DNA of 53,791 nt from Pseudomonadota bacterium (lineage in GTDB: Bacteria > Pseudomonadota > Gammaproteobacteria > Burkholderiales > JABEVD01), in the NCBI GenBank assembly GCA_021802655.1, contig JAJZRP010000008.1, positions 1-53,791 of the forward strand, given 5' to 3'. Position numbers and translations under genes: made by a program. Positions 20,042 through 28,922 of the stretch are shown here, piece by piece. Each line of letters begins with the position of its first letter. The stretch's first letter is position 1. Below the pieces are notes generated by a model. It made no database searches. It saw nothing but the letters and a program-made list of their open reading frames with translations, and was not told the origin of the DNA.

Positions 20042-20830
20042 CTATTCGCCTTTTCTGATCCAGTCCCGCCATTTTCCGAAAAGCACCCCGTCGCGGGCTG
20101 CGATGGCGGAGCGCGTCCATGGCGGGCTTCCCCAGAAATCGTCGCTGTCGATGCAGCAGAGGCTTCCCCCCGCCTCCATGAGAACGAGTGCGCCCGCGGC
20201 ATAATCCCACAGTTTCTGTCCGCCGTGCAAATACAGATCGATGCGTCCTGCTGCAGCGTAGCACCATTCCAGAGAGCAGGCCCCGAAATTGCGCTGGGAA
20301 GAATAGGGGGGAGAGAGGGCGAGCCGGCTTGCCAGGGCCTTCGGCAGCCGTTTGAAATCGACGCCGGCGACCGATCCTTTCAGGTGTTCGGAGCCGAACC
20401 TGAGCGGAAGCCTTTCCCCGTCGAGCCAGGCGCCGCCGTCTTTAATGGCAGCGAACATTTCCCCGGAAACAGGATTGTAGACCACGCCGAGGACGCTTTT
20501 CCCGCCCTGCATCAATGCCACCGAAACTGCGAAATAAGGGATGCCGTTGACGAAATTGGAGGTGCCGTCGATCGGATCGACGCACCAGATCTCGTTCGAT
20601 TTCCATAGTGCGGTCTGTTCCGCTTCGGTCATTTCCTCCCCGATCAGGGGAACGGGCCGGATTTTGGAAAGCTCCCGCTTCAGGGCTTCCTGAACTGCGA
20701 GGTCGGCTTCGGTGAAAAGGCTGCCGTCCGCCTTCCTCTGCCGTGCCACCTTGAGATAACGCGGCAGGATTTCATCACTGGAAATCCTGCGGACAGATGC
20801 CGCCACTTCGTCGAGCAGGCCTATTTCCAC
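20042..20830 (-). CDS. Inositol monophosphatase family protein
   Basis: A 262-residue Mg-dependent phosphatase of the inositol monophosphatase superfamily. The metal-binding motifs are complete: LIGEEM with its glutamates, WCVDPIDGTSNFVNG, and LWDYAAGALVLMEAGG near the C-terminus. Family members act on inositol-1-phosphate, fructose-1,6-bisphosphate or 3'-phosphoadenosine 5'-phosphate; the substrate cannot be fixed here. The start is most likely the GTG at 20830, overlapping the end of the redoxin gene by ten bases; the frame stays open to 21013 but that part only mirrors the redoxin gene in another frame. Confidence 0.86.
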   Translation of the reverse strand: MEIGLLDEVAASVRRISSDEILPRYLKVARQRKADGSLFTEADLAVQEALKRELSKIRPVPLIGEEMTEAEQTALWKSNEIWCVDPIDGTSNFVNGIPYFAVSVALMQGGKSVLGVVYNPVSGEMFAAIKDGGAWLDGERLPLRFGSEHLKGSVAGVDFKRLPKALASRLALSPPYSSQRNFGACSLEWCYAAAGRIDLYLHGGQKLWDYAAGALVLMEAGGSLCCIDSDDFWGSPPWTRSAIAARDGVLFGKWRDWIRKGE

Positions 20831-21369
20831 TTGATCGAGCAACCTATGCCGGGAATCTGCTCCAGAGGGCCTTTCCCGGTTTGCGCGACCTGGAGCATCG
20901 CGTTGAAAAGATCCCGATCCGATTCGGGCGCGGTTTCCTTCCTGGAGGCGTCGAATCTGCCCCGGTACTGCAGTTCGAGATTCGCATTGAAGCCGAAGAA
21001 ATCGGGTGTGCATATCGCACCGTAGGCTTTTGCGACTTCCTGCGTCTCGTCGATCACATAGGGGAAGGGGAAATGGAATTCCTGTGCCACCTGCCTCATG
21101 TTTTCGAAGGAATCATCCGGATAGTCGGTGGGATCGTTCGACATGATGGCGATGCTGTTGATGCCGTATCGCATGAGTTCCTGGGCGTCATTCACGAGGC
21201 GTTTCCTGATGGCCTGGACATAGGGGCAGTGGTTGCAGATGAACATCACGAGCAGGCCGTTCTTCCCGCGGCTCGTGGCAAGCGTATGCCGCTTTCCGTC
21301 AACGCCGGGAAGGTCGAAGTCCGGTGGATTCCAGCCGAAATCGCATACGGGGGTTTGCAGGCTGACCAT
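20821..21369 (-). CDS. Thioredoxin-like redoxin family protein
   Basis: A 182-residue thioredoxin-fold protein of the AhpC/TSA-redoxin type. Its active site reads FICNHCPYVQAI, a CxxC motif, with the N-terminal PPDFDLPGVDGKRHTLA typical of peroxiredoxin-like proteins and the cis-proline segment AICTPDFFGFN. There is no signal peptide. A thiol-disulfide or peroxide-related role is likely, but the substrate is unknown. The ATG at 21369 is preceded by AGGAGGAAAA, an excellent Shine-Dalgarno, so the frame extension to 21453 is rejected. It diverges from rsmE with 76 bases between starts and heads the long minus-strand run. Confidence 0.86.
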   Translation of the reverse strand: MVSLQTPVCDFGWNPPDFDLPGVDGKRHTLATSRGKNGLLVMFICNHCPYVQAIRKRLVNDAQELMRYGINSIAIMSNDPTDYPDDSFENMRQVAQEFHFPFPYVIDETQEVAKAYGAICTPDFFGFNANLELQYRGRFDASRKETAPESDRDLFNAMLQVAQTGKGPLEQIPGIGCSIKWK

Positions 21370-21382
21370 TTTTCCTCCTGAA

Positions 21383-21411
21383 TTGGATTCTTTCCGAAAA
21401 CGCAATATATT
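21383..21411 (+). promoter_or_regulatory. Possible sigma-70 promoter of rsmE
   Basis: TTGGAT (21383-21388) and TATATT (21406-21411) are 17 bases apart. Initiation near 21418 would leave a leader of about 28 bases. The -35 matches only three positions, so this is tentative. Confidence 0.35.
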
Positions 21412-21445
21412 ATCATCACTTTGACGTTTATCGCCCCAAAGAGCC

Positions 21446-22162
21446 ATGGCCATACCCCGCTTTCATTGCCCGCAGGAAATTCCCGCTACCGGCATTTTCC
21501 GCCTTCCGGCGCCGGTTGCGCATCATGCCTTCAGGGTGCTGAGGCTCGGAAAAGAGGAGGAAATCGTCCTTTTCGACGGCAAAGGGGGGGAATTCCGGTG
21601 CAGGGTGCTCGATTCTGCCTCGGTCGAAATTCTCGAAAAAATTGCGATGGACAGGGAGTCCAAACTTTCGGTCACCCTGGTCCAGGCGCTGGCGGCTTCG
21701 GAGAAAATGGACTGGGTGGTGCAGAAGGCCGTCGAGCTCGGCGCGAAATCCATCCAGATCGTCGAGACGCGGCGCAGCACGGTGAGGTTATCGGGAGAGC
21801 GTGCCAAAAGACGCGAAGGCCACTGGACGAATGTCGCGATTTCGGCCTGCGAGCAGTGCGGGCGCAACCGCATTCCCGAAATGTTACCCATCGTGCCGCT
21901 GGAAGTCTGGCTCCCGACCCCGAGGCAGGGGAAGAAGCTTCTGCTTTCTCCAATGGGTAAATCCTTGCGGGATTTTTCGCAGCCAGACGGAGAAATCTTT
22001 CTCCTGATAGGGCCTGAAGGGGGGCTTGCCCCTGAGGAAGAGGCCCTCGCCCTGTCTTGCGGGTTCGAAGCGATGAAGCTGGGCCCCCGCATCCTCAGGA
22101 CCGAGACGGCGGGGCTCGCTGCGATTTCTGCGCTGCATGCGCTTTGGGGGGACTTTTTCTGA
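21446..22162 (+). CDS. rsmE: 16S rRNA (uracil1498-N3)-methyltransferase
   Basis: A 238-residue SPOUT-class methyltransferase that modifies U1498 of 16S rRNA. The N-terminal PUA-like domain (HHAFRVLRLGKEEEIVLFDG) is followed by the SPOUT domain with KMDWVVQKAVELGAKSIQIV, the SAM-binding GPEGGLAPEEE and the C-terminal LGPRILRTETAGLAAI knot segment. All are conserved and the length is normal. It is divergent from the redoxin gene. No Shine-Dalgarno of note is seen, though the start gives the standard N-terminus. Confidence 0.95.
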   Translation: MAIPRFHCPQEIPATGIFRLPAPVAHHAFRVLRLGKEEEIVLFDGKGGEFRCRVLDSASVEILEKIAMDRESKLSVTLVQALAASEKMDWVVQKAVELGAKSIQIVETRRSTVRLSGERAKRREGHWTNVAISACEQCGRNRIPEMLPIVPLEVWLPTPRQGKKLLLSPMGKSLRDFSQPDGEIFLLIGPEGGLAPEEEALALSCGFEAMKLGPRILRTETAGLAAISALHALWGDFF

Positions 22163-22181
22163 GCGGGTCACGGCCGGCGCA

Positions 22182-22210
22182 TTCAATTGTGGCGGCTGCA
22201 GGTATATACT
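22182..22210 (+). promoter_or_regulatory. Possible sigma-70 promoter of argA
   Basis: TTCAAT (22182-22187) and TATACT (22205-22210) are separated by 17 bases. The -10 matches five of six positions, the -35 three. Initiation near 22217 would give a leader of about 17 bases with AAAAAGGA before the argA ATG. No ARG-box search was possible. Confidence 0.42.
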
Positions 22211-22233
22211 TGCCCTGAAAAAGGAAAACAATC

Positions 22234-23538
22234 ATGATTCCTGCGGAATTCGTCAACTGGTTCAGGTATTCTGCCCCCTACATCAACGCTTTCAGGGGGA
22301 AGACGTTCGTCGTGGCCTTCGGCGGGGAAGTGGTTGCTGACGGCAAGTTCGTCGAGCTTACCCACGACATCAACCTGCTCGCGAGTCTCGGCGTGAAGAT
22401 CGTACTGGTCCACGGCGCGAGACCCCAGATCGAATCGAGGCTGCATGCAGCGGGGCTGGCAGATCATTACGTCGAGGGCATGCGCGCCACCGGTCTCGAA
22501 GTGTTGCAGCAGGTCAAGGAATCGATAGGCCGGCTCAGGATGGAAATCGAGGCGCTGCTTTCGATGGGCCTGGCCAATTCGCCCATGGCCAATGCCGACA
22601 TCCGGGTTGCAGGGGGGAATTTCATCACGGCCAAGCCCATGGGGGTGATCTCCGGTGTGGACCTCATGTATACGGGGGCCGTGAGGCGGGTCGATTCCCA
22701 GGCGATCAGGAACAGGCTCGATGCGGGCGAGATCGTCCTCCTCTCGCCGCTCGGCTATTCCCCGACAGGGGAAATTTTCAACCTGACCCTCGAGGATGTC
22801 GCAACCCATGCCGCGATTTCCCTCAAGGCGGACAAGCTGGTTTTCCTCATGGAAGAGAACGGAGTGAAGGACGAGGGCGGCAATCTGCTTCGCGAGCTTT
22901 CCCTGTCGCGCGCCCAAGCCCTGCTTTCTCGCGCAGACCTTTCCGAAGACGTTCGCACTTACCTTCCCTGCGCATTGAAGTGCTGCAAGGAAGGCGTTAA
23001 TCGCGTGCACCTTCTCAGCCGCCATATGGACGGCGCACTTCTGCTCGAACTCTTCACTCACGAAGGAATCGGCACCCTGCTCACCCAGGATATTCTCGAG
23101 AGCCTGAGGGAGGCGAAGATAGAGGACGTTGGCGGCATCCTCGCCCTGATCGAGCCGCTCGAGGCGGAAGGCGTGCTGGTACGCAGGCAGAGGGAAAGGC
23201 TGGAAATGGAGATAAACCGCTTCTTCGTGCTGGAGCACGACAGGAGGGTGATAGGCTGCGCGGCCCTTTATCCTTTCGACGAGGAAGGGGAGATCGCCTG
23301 CCTCGTGGTGCATCCCGAGTTCCGCAATTCGGGCGTGGGCGACAGGCTCCTTTCGAGATTGGAGGACAAGGCGAGAAAACTGGGGCTTGAGCGGGTGTTT
23401 GTGCTCACTACCAGGACTGCGCACTGGTTCATCGAGCGCGGTTTTGTTGAAGCGGGAATCGAGGCGCTCCCCGAGAAAAAACAATCCCTCTATAATTACA
23501 AGCGGCGCTCCAAGGTGTTTCTGAAACAGCTTTCTTAA
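22234..23538 (+). CDS. argA: Amino-acid N-acetyltransferase (N-acetylglutamate synthase)
   Basis: A 434-residue two-domain enzyme for the first step of arginine biosynthesis, acetylating glutamate with acetyl-CoA. Residues 1-285 form an amino-acid-kinase domain ([27 protein letters not shown]), which in classical ArgA binds arginine for feedback inhibition. Residues 290-434 form the GNAT domain, with the acetyl-CoA motif [18 protein letters not shown] and the C-terminal [19 protein letters not shown] signature. An AAAAAGGA Shine-Dalgarno precedes the ATG. Length and order match proteobacterial ArgA rather than the short form. Confidence 0.96.
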   Translation: MIPAEFVNWFRYSAPYINAFRGKTFVVAFGGEVVADGKFVELTHDINLLASLGVKIVLVHGARPQIESRLHAAGLADHYVEGMRATGLEVLQQVKESIGRLRMEIEALLSMGLANSPMANADIRVAGGNFITAKPMGVISGVDLMYTGAVRRVDSQAIRNRLDAGEIVLLSPLGYSPTGEIFNLTLEDVATHAAISLKADKLVFLMEENGVKDEGGNLLRELSLSRAQALLSRADLSEDVRTYLPCALKCCKEGVNRVHLLSRHMDGALLLELFTHEGIGTLLTQDILESLREAKIEDVGGILALIEPLEAEGVLVRRQRERLEMEINRFFVLEHDRRVIGCAALYPFDEEGEIACLVVHPEFRNSGVGDRLLSRLEDKARKLGLERVFVLTTRTAHWFIERGFVEAGIEALPEKKQSLYNYKRRSKVFLKQLS

Positions 23539-23630
23539 AGCGCAGACGTCTGGAACCGGACAGGGTAAAATTGCGCCTTGAACTTCAGCAATTCGCGCTT
23601 CGACTTCCCCTATTCCAGGAAAACCACAGA

Positions 23631-24515
23631 ATGACCTCCACCGCCGATTTTGCCCCGGGTTTCTCCCCGATCCAGTTTCATCCCGAGATTTCCCGGGAAG
23701 AGCCCAAGCTGTCACGCAGCTTCGAGAGGCTGCAGAAACAGATCCGGCGGCTGACCGGCAAGGCCATCATCGATTTCAATATGATCGAGGAAGGAGACCT
23801 CGTGATGGTGTGTCTTTCCGGGGGGGCGGACAGCTACACCATGCTCGATACCCTCAAGTATTTGCAAGGCGTCGCCCCGATCCGCTTCGATCTGGTTGCG
23901 GTCAACCTGGACCAGAAGCAGCCGGGCTTTCCGGAGCATGTGCTGCCGGAATACCTCGAAAAAACCGGAATTCGCTACAGGATCGTGGAGCAGGATACCT
24001 ACAGCATCGTGAAGGAGAAGATCGCCCCCGGAAAGACGACATGCTCTCTTTGTTCTCGCCTGCGCAGGGGGATTCTTTACCGCACTGCAAGGGAATTGGG
24101 TGCCACGAAGATCGCGCTCGGCCATCATCGGGACGATATTCTCCAGACGCTGCTTCTGAATATGTTTTTCGGCGGAAAGCTGAAAGCCATGCCGCCGAAG
24201 CTGCGCTCCGACGACGGCAGAAATGTCGTGATCCGGCCCCTGGCCTATTGCAGGGAGGAGGATATCAAGAAATACGCGGCGGCAATGCGTTTTCCGATCA
24301 TTCCCTGCAACCTTTGCGGTTCACAGCCGAATCTGCAGCGCCAGATCATGCGTGAAATGCTGCAGCAGTGGGAAAGGGAGGATCCCGGAAGGCTGAAGAA
24401 CATGTTCAATGCCCTGACCCATGTGGTTCCCTCGCACCTGATGGACAAATCGCTGTTCGACTTCGAAAACCTCCCTGTTCAGCACGAAGGAGACGTGCTT
24501 TTTGATCAGGAATGA
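23631..24515 (+). CDS. ttcA: tRNA 2-thiocytidine biosynthesis protein TtcA
   Basis: A 294-residue ATP-pyrophosphatase that thiolates cytidine 32 of tRNA using a 4Fe-4S cluster. The PP-loop is [13 protein letters not shown]; the usual E. coli form is SGGKDS, so the variable position is alanine here, still within the SGGxDS consensus. Cluster cysteines are in [10 protein letters not shown] and CNLCGSQ, and [18 protein letters not shown] is conserved. The ATG at 23631 is chosen; the frame continues upstream to a TTG at 23571 without family support. It follows argA by 92 bases and converges on the pteridine reductase gene with a 9-base gap. Confidence 0.93.
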   Translation: MTSTADFAPGFSPIQFHPEISREEPKLSRSFERLQKQIRRLTGKAIIDFNMIEEGDLVMVCLSGGADSYTMLDTLKYLQGVAPIRFDLVAVNLDQKQPGFPEHVLPEYLEKTGIRYRIVEQDTYSIVKEKIAPGKTTCSLCSRLRRGILYRTARELGATKIALGHHRDDILQTLLLNMFFGGKLKAMPPKLRSDDGRNVVIRPLAYCREEDIKKYAAAMRFPIIPCNLCGSQPNLQRQIMREMLQQWEREDPGRLKNMFNALTHVVPSHLMDKSLFDFENLPVQHEGDVLFDQE

Positions 24516-24524
24516 GTTTTCATA

Positions 24525-25265
24525 TTACAGGTTGACGCTCCTGCCGCCGTCCACGGCGATGACCTGACCCGTGACATAAGGGGCATCTGCGACAAGGAAG
24601 GCGACCGTCTTGGCGATGTCGTCCGGCTCTCCCACTCTTTTCAGCAGGGTCTGGTTGATGATCCTCTGCCTGGAGAGCGCATCCGCCCAGACTTCGTCCT
24701 CCGGCCAGAGAATCGCGCCTGGCGCAACGGCGTTGACCCGGGTTCCGGGGGAGAGCTCCCTCGCCAGGGCTTTGGTGAGGGCAACCAGCCCCCCCTTGGC
24801 GGTGGAATAGACGAGATAGTTCTTGAGCGGTTTCTCGGCATGGATATCGACGATGTTGACGATGCAGCCGTGATGCTTCCTGAGTTGGGGTGCTGCGGCC
24901 TGGGAAAGGAAAAGCGGTGCCTTGAGGTTGGTCCCGACCAGATCGTCCCAGGCGTTTTCCGTGATTTCGCCGATATTGGTCGGAAAAAAGCTGGAAGCGT
25001 TGTTGATCAGCACATCCAGCCTGCCGAAGCGGCTCACCGTATCGGACACCAGGCTCGGCAGGACGGAAATGTTGAGCAGGTCGGCCTGGATGAGGGAAAC
25101 GGAGTCTGGCCTTGCGTCGTTGAGTTCATCCTGGAGCGCGCGCGCATCGATGGCGGAAGAGCGGTAATGGATCATCAGATCCGCTCCCCGGGCGTGAAGC
25201 CTGCGGCATATCGCGGCCCCCACCCGCTTTGCACCACCCGTGATCAGAACGACTTTGCCTTGCAA
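24525..25265 (-). CDS. Pteridine reductase-type short-chain dehydrogenase
   Basis: A short-chain dehydrogenase of 246 residues. It has the NADPH motif TGGAKRVGAAICRRLHARG, the typical pteridine-reductase segment INNASSFFPTNIGEI, the catalytic pair in YLVYSTAKGGL and the loop VAPGAILWPEDE. This pattern matches bacterial pteridine reductases (FolM/PTR1-like) that reduce dihydrobiopterin, dihydromonapterin or folate; the exact pterin is not determined. I prefer the TTG at 25265 because AGAGGAG lies six bases upstream; an ATG at 25304 would add 13 residues and nearly abut midA. It diverges from midA. Confidence 0.87.
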   Translation of the reverse strand: MQGKVVLITGGAKRVGAAICRRLHARGADLMIHYRSSAIDARALQDELNDARPDSVSLIQADLLNISVLPSLVSDTVSRFGRLDVLINNASSFFPTNIGEITENAWDDLVGTNLKAPLFLSQAAAPQLRKHHGCIVNIVDIHAEKPLKNYLVYSTAKGGLVALTKALARELSPGTRVNAVAPGAILWPEDEVWADALSRQRIINQTLLKRVGEPDDIAKTVAFLVADAPYVTGQVIAVDGGRSVNL

Positions 25266-25311
25266 GGAAATCTCCTCTAAACTGAATGCCAGACAATTTA
25301 CCATAGTCTCG

Positions 25312-26439
25312 ATGCCGCCACTACCCGAGCCCGAAGGGGAAGCCCTTGCGCACAGCGAACGCCTTCAGGCGCTGATCCGCCAAAACATTGCCGATGCAGG
25401 AGGATGGATTTCCTTTGCCGAGTATATGCGCATGGCGCTGTACGCCCCCGGGCTGGGTTACTACAGCGCCGGGGCGGCAAAATTCGGCAAGTCCGGGGAT
25501 TTCGTCACGGCCCCCGAGATTTCCTCCCTGTTCGGAAAAACGCTTGCGCGCTTTGCTTTCGAATGGCTGTCCGCCAATCCCGATACCGACATTCTGGAGC
25601 TCGGGGCGGGCACTGGAAAGCTCGCTTTCGATTTGCTGCAGGAGCTGGAAGTCAGTCCTCGCCGCTACTATATACTGGAAGTGAGCGCAGACTTGAGAAG
25701 AAGGCAGGAGGAGCGGCTGAGAGGATTTCAGGTGACCTGGCTGGAAGACCTGCCGGAAAACTTCGAAGGCCTGATCATTGCGAACGAGGTATTGGATGCC
25801 GTTCCCTGCAGCCTGGTTCGCTGGCGCGAAAAAAATATCGAAGAGCGGGGGGTCTGCATCAGCGAAGGAAAGCTTGCCTGGCAAGACAGGCAGATCGAGC
25901 ACGGGGCTCTATTCGAGGCGGCAAGGGCCATTCATGTGCCGCCAGGCTATGTCAGCGAAATTCATCTCGAAGCGAGGGCGCTGGTTGCCAGGCTTTCCGG
26001 AATATTGAAGCGCGGCATGCTGCTTTTTCTCGACTACGGTTTCGGCAGGGCCGAATACTACCATCCCGATCGTTCCCAGGGCACGTTGATGTGCCACTAT
26101 CGCCATCATGCGCATGACGACCCTTTTTTTCTTCCCGGACTGCAGGACATCACCACCCATGTCGATTTCAGCGCCATTGCCGAGGCGGGCATCGATGCGG
26201 GATTGCAATTCGCAGGCTACACGACACAGGCGCATTTCCTGATCAATTGCGGCATCACCGACATCCTCGCCAAGGTTTCTCCCGAAGATGTGACGGCCTA
26301 TCTCCCCCTGTGCAGCGAACTCCAGAAGCTGGTCAGCCCGGCCGAAATGGGTGAATCGTTCAAGGTCATCGGTTTTCGCAAGGAGAACGAGATCATTTTC
26401 TCATGTTTCTCCTTAGGAGATAAAAGCAGGTTATTGTAA
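25312..26439 (+). CDS. SAM-dependent methyltransferase, MidA/NDUFAF7 family
   Basis: A 375-residue class I methyltransferase. Family features are ISFAEYMRMALYAPGLGYYSAG, GDFVTAPEISSLFG, the SAM motif ILELGAGTGKLAFDLL, and the conserved IIANEVLDAVPCSLV and LFLDYGFGRAEYYHPDR. In eukaryotes the relative NDUFAF7 methylates an arginine of respiratory complex I; the bacterial target is not established. The ATG at 25312 is preferred to one at 25240, which would run into the divergent reductase gene. The gap to the next gene is AT-rich and 65 bases long. Confidence 0.9.
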   Translation: MPPLPEPEGEALAHSERLQALIRQNIADAGGWISFAEYMRMALYAPGLGYYSAGAAKFGKSGDFVTAPEISSLFGKTLARFAFEWLSANPDTDILELGAGTGKLAFDLLQELEVSPRRYYILEVSADLRRRQEERLRGFQVTWLEDLPENFEGLIIANEVLDAVPCSLVRWREKNIEERGVCISEGKLAWQDRQIEHGALFEAARAIHVPPGYVSEIHLEARALVARLSGILKRGMLLFLDYGFGRAEYYHPDRSQGTLMCHYRHHAHDDPFFLPGLQDITTHVDFSAIAEAGIDAGLQFAGYTTQAHFLINCGITDILAKVSPEDVTAYLPLCSELQKLVSPAEMGESFKVIGFRKENEIIFSCFSLGDKSRLL

Positions 26440-26504
26440 AAATTGATTAAATTGTGGTTTAATCTTGGGTAAAGCTGAAATGATGTATTTGGCGAATATC
26501 GTGA

Positions 26505-28874
26505 ATGGAATCGATGGCCGAAGCTGAAATTACAACTGACAAAGGGTGCAGGGTCATTCTGCTGAATGGGGAAGCGGAGCGATTGACCGGCTGGCTCACG
26601 CGGGAAGCAATGGGTAAGCCCCTGTCCGAAGTGCTGGGCATGCGCGACCCTCTCACGGGCCAACGGGTCGGCAATATCGTTGAACGGATATTGCGCAAGG
26701 AGTCCATCCTTTTCGTCAGCCGCAACGGGGTCGAAACGGTTCTCGATGGCAGCGTATCCCCGCTCAGGGATTCGGACGGCAAGATAAGCGGCGTGATCCT
26801 GAAATTCCGCAACGCAGGCGAGGCGTTTCCGGGCAGCTTCATCGACAGGCTGAAGGAAGGCATATTCCAGACCGACGCTTATGGCCGCCTGACATTCCTC
26901 AACAAGGCCTGGGAGGAAATCACCCATTACCGGGTCGAAGCCTGTCTGGGAAAGCCCATTGCCACCTATATCCATCCTAAAGATATTCGGAAGAATGCGG
27001 AACAGTTGAGGCTTCTCGAAGAAACCGAGCACTGCCGCTACGAGGTGCGTTTTTCGGCAAGGGACGGCAAGGTTCACTGGGTCGAAGTCTATGCGGAGGC
27101 GATGCGCGATATATCGGGCGGCATTACAGGTTTCCGCGGCAGTCTCGACGACATTACCGAAAGAAAAAACGCAGAGCAGCAGCTTCGTTTCGCTTCCTCC
27201 GTATTCGAGCACAATCTCGAAGGCATATTCATCGCGGACAGGCATTACAACATCATCAGCGTTAATCCCGCCTTCTGCGCCATAACGGGTTATTCCCCCG
27301 AAGAGATCGTCGGACAATCCCGGGATATCCTGAGATCAAGGCGGCATGATGACGAATTCCATCGTGCCATCCACGCAGCGGTAGAGAAGCATGGAAAGTG
27401 GCATGGGGAAGTCTGGAGCCGCAGGAAAAACGGCGAGGTTTATCCGGAATTGCTCGGGATCAATGCGATAGACGACGAAAACGGGCAAATTTCCCATTAC
27501 ATCGGCACTTCCCTCGATATCACCGAACGCAAGCTTGCCGAGGAGCAGATTCATCGTTTGGCTTATTTCGATACCCTGACCGGATTGCCCAATCGCCTTC
27601 TCCTCATGGACAGGCTGGAAATGCTGATCAACCAGTCGGGCCGGGGTGAGCGGCAGTTCGGTGTGCTTTATTTAGACTTGGACCATTTCAAAGAGGCGAA
27701 CGATATCCTCGGACATTCGGGAGGGGATGCCCTCCTTCAGAGCGTGGCGCAATGCCTCAATACCTGCATACGCGAAGGAGATACGGTTGCCAGACTCGGG
27801 GGAGACGAATTCGTCGTCATTGTCGCCAATTTTTGCAGAAGCGAAGTCGGCGAAGTGGCTCAGAGTGCAGCGCTGGTTGCAGAGAAAATCAGGGCGGCAT
27901 TATCCGAGCCTTTTCATTTCGAAAACAACGAAATACTGGTTACGGCAAGCATAGGCATCGCGCTGTTCCCCTCGGATGCGGACAGTGCCGGCGACCTGAT
28001 CAAGAGCGCGGATACGGCGCTCTATCATGCCAAATCCCAGGGGCGCGACAACTATCAGTTCTATGCCGAACGGATGAATACGCTGACCCTGGAGCGGCTT
28101 TCCCTGCAGAACGATTTGCGCAAGGCGCTGGAGCGCGGCGAACTGGAGGTTCATTACCAACCCCAGGTCGATATCGGCAGCGGTTTCGTCACCGGGATGG
28201 AAGCCCTGATGCGCTGGAAACACCCCGCGCGGGGATGGATACCTCCTGCGAGATTCATTCCGCTGGCCGAAGAGACGGGGCTGATCGTCAATCTGGGTGA
28301 ATGGATGATGAAAACCGTTTGCGCCCAGATGAAGGTTTGGCAAATGGCCGGGTTTCTGAACGAATCCCAGCGCATTTCGGTCAACGTTTCGCCAAGACAG
28401 TTCAGGGAAGGCGACTTCTCGAAAATGATCGAGAAGATTCTCGAAGAGACGGCGCTCTCGGCCCACCGCCTTGAACTGGAAATGACGGAAAGCATGCTGA
28501 TGCACAACACCGAATCGACGCTCACCACGCTGAATCGGCTAAAATACTTGGGCATCAAGCTTTCTCTGGATGATTTCGGAACAGGTTATTCTTCATTGAG
28601 CTACTTGAAGCGCTTCCCGCTCGACGTTCTCAAGATAGACCAGTCTTTCGTCCGGGATATCACCGGAGATTCGAACGATGCCGCGATCGTCGCTGCGATT
28701 ATCGCGATGGCCCGCAGCCTGCAACTGAAGGTCATCGCAGAGGGTGTGGAAACTTCCGACCAGTTCAGCCATCTCAAGGATCAGGGCTGTCATGGATTCC
28801 AGGGATATTATTTCAGTGAGCCGCTTTCCGGGGAAGAAATGACCCGGCTCTTCCAGTCCGCCTATCTGCACTGA
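26505..28874 (+). CDS. PAS-PAS-PAS-GGDEF-EAL cyclic-di-GMP signalling protein
   Basis: A 789-residue cytoplasmic protein. Three PAS domains occupy roughly residues 4-105, 110-235 and 237-350, two of them ending in the PAC motif DITERK. The diguanylate cyclase domain has an intact active site RLGGDEFVV near residue 430. The phosphodiesterase domain starts with EALMRWKHP near residue 566 and keeps ISVNVSPRQF, LEMTESML, DDFGTGYSSL and IAEGVETSDQ. Both activities are thus possible, and the balance is probably set by PAS ligands. No membrane segment is present. The first PAS begins almost at the start codon, which follows an in-frame TGA and has no clear Shine-Dalgarno. A PilZ-like gene follows by 48 bases. 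Confidence 0.94.
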   Translation: MESMAEAEITTDKGCRVILLNGEAERLTGWLTREAMGKPLSEVLGMRDPLTGQRVGNIVERILRKESILFVSRNGVETVLDGSVSPLRDSDGKISGVILKFRNAGEAFPGSFIDRLKEGIFQTDAYGRLTFLNKAWEEITHYRVEACLGKPIATYIHPKDIRKNAEQLRLLEETEHCRYEVRFSARDGKVHWVEVYAEAMRDISGGITGFRGSLDDITERKNAEQQLRFASSVFEHNLEGIFIADRHYNIISVNPAFCAITGYSPEEIVGQSRDILRSRRHDDEFHRAIHAAVEKHGKWHGEVWSRRKNGEVYPELLGINAIDDENGQISHYIGTSLDITERKLAEEQIHRLAYFDTLTGLPNRLLLMDRLEMLINQSGRGERQFGVLYLDLDHFKEANDILGHSGGDALLQSVAQCLNTCIREGDTVARLGGDEFVVIVANFCRSEVGEVAQSAALVAEKIRAALSEPFHFENNEILVTASIGIALFPSDADSAGDLIKSADTALYHAKSQGRDNYQFYAERMNTLTLERLSLQNDLRKALERGELEVHYQPQVDIGSGFVTGMEALMRWKHPARGWIPPARFIPLAEETGLIVNLGEWMMKTVCAQMKVWQMAGFLNESQRISVNVSPRQFREGDFSKMIEKILEETALSAHRLELEMTESMLMHNTESTLTTLNRLKYLGIKLSLDDFGTGYSSLSYLKRFPLDVLKIDQSFVRDITGDSNDAAIVAAIIAMARSLQLKVIAEGVETSDQFSHLKDQGCHGFQGYYFSEPLSGEEMTRLFQSAYLH

Positions 28875-28922
28875 ACGCCATTTCAGGTTAGAATCAAAAC
28901 ATTCCCTTTATGTCGGCCTGAC

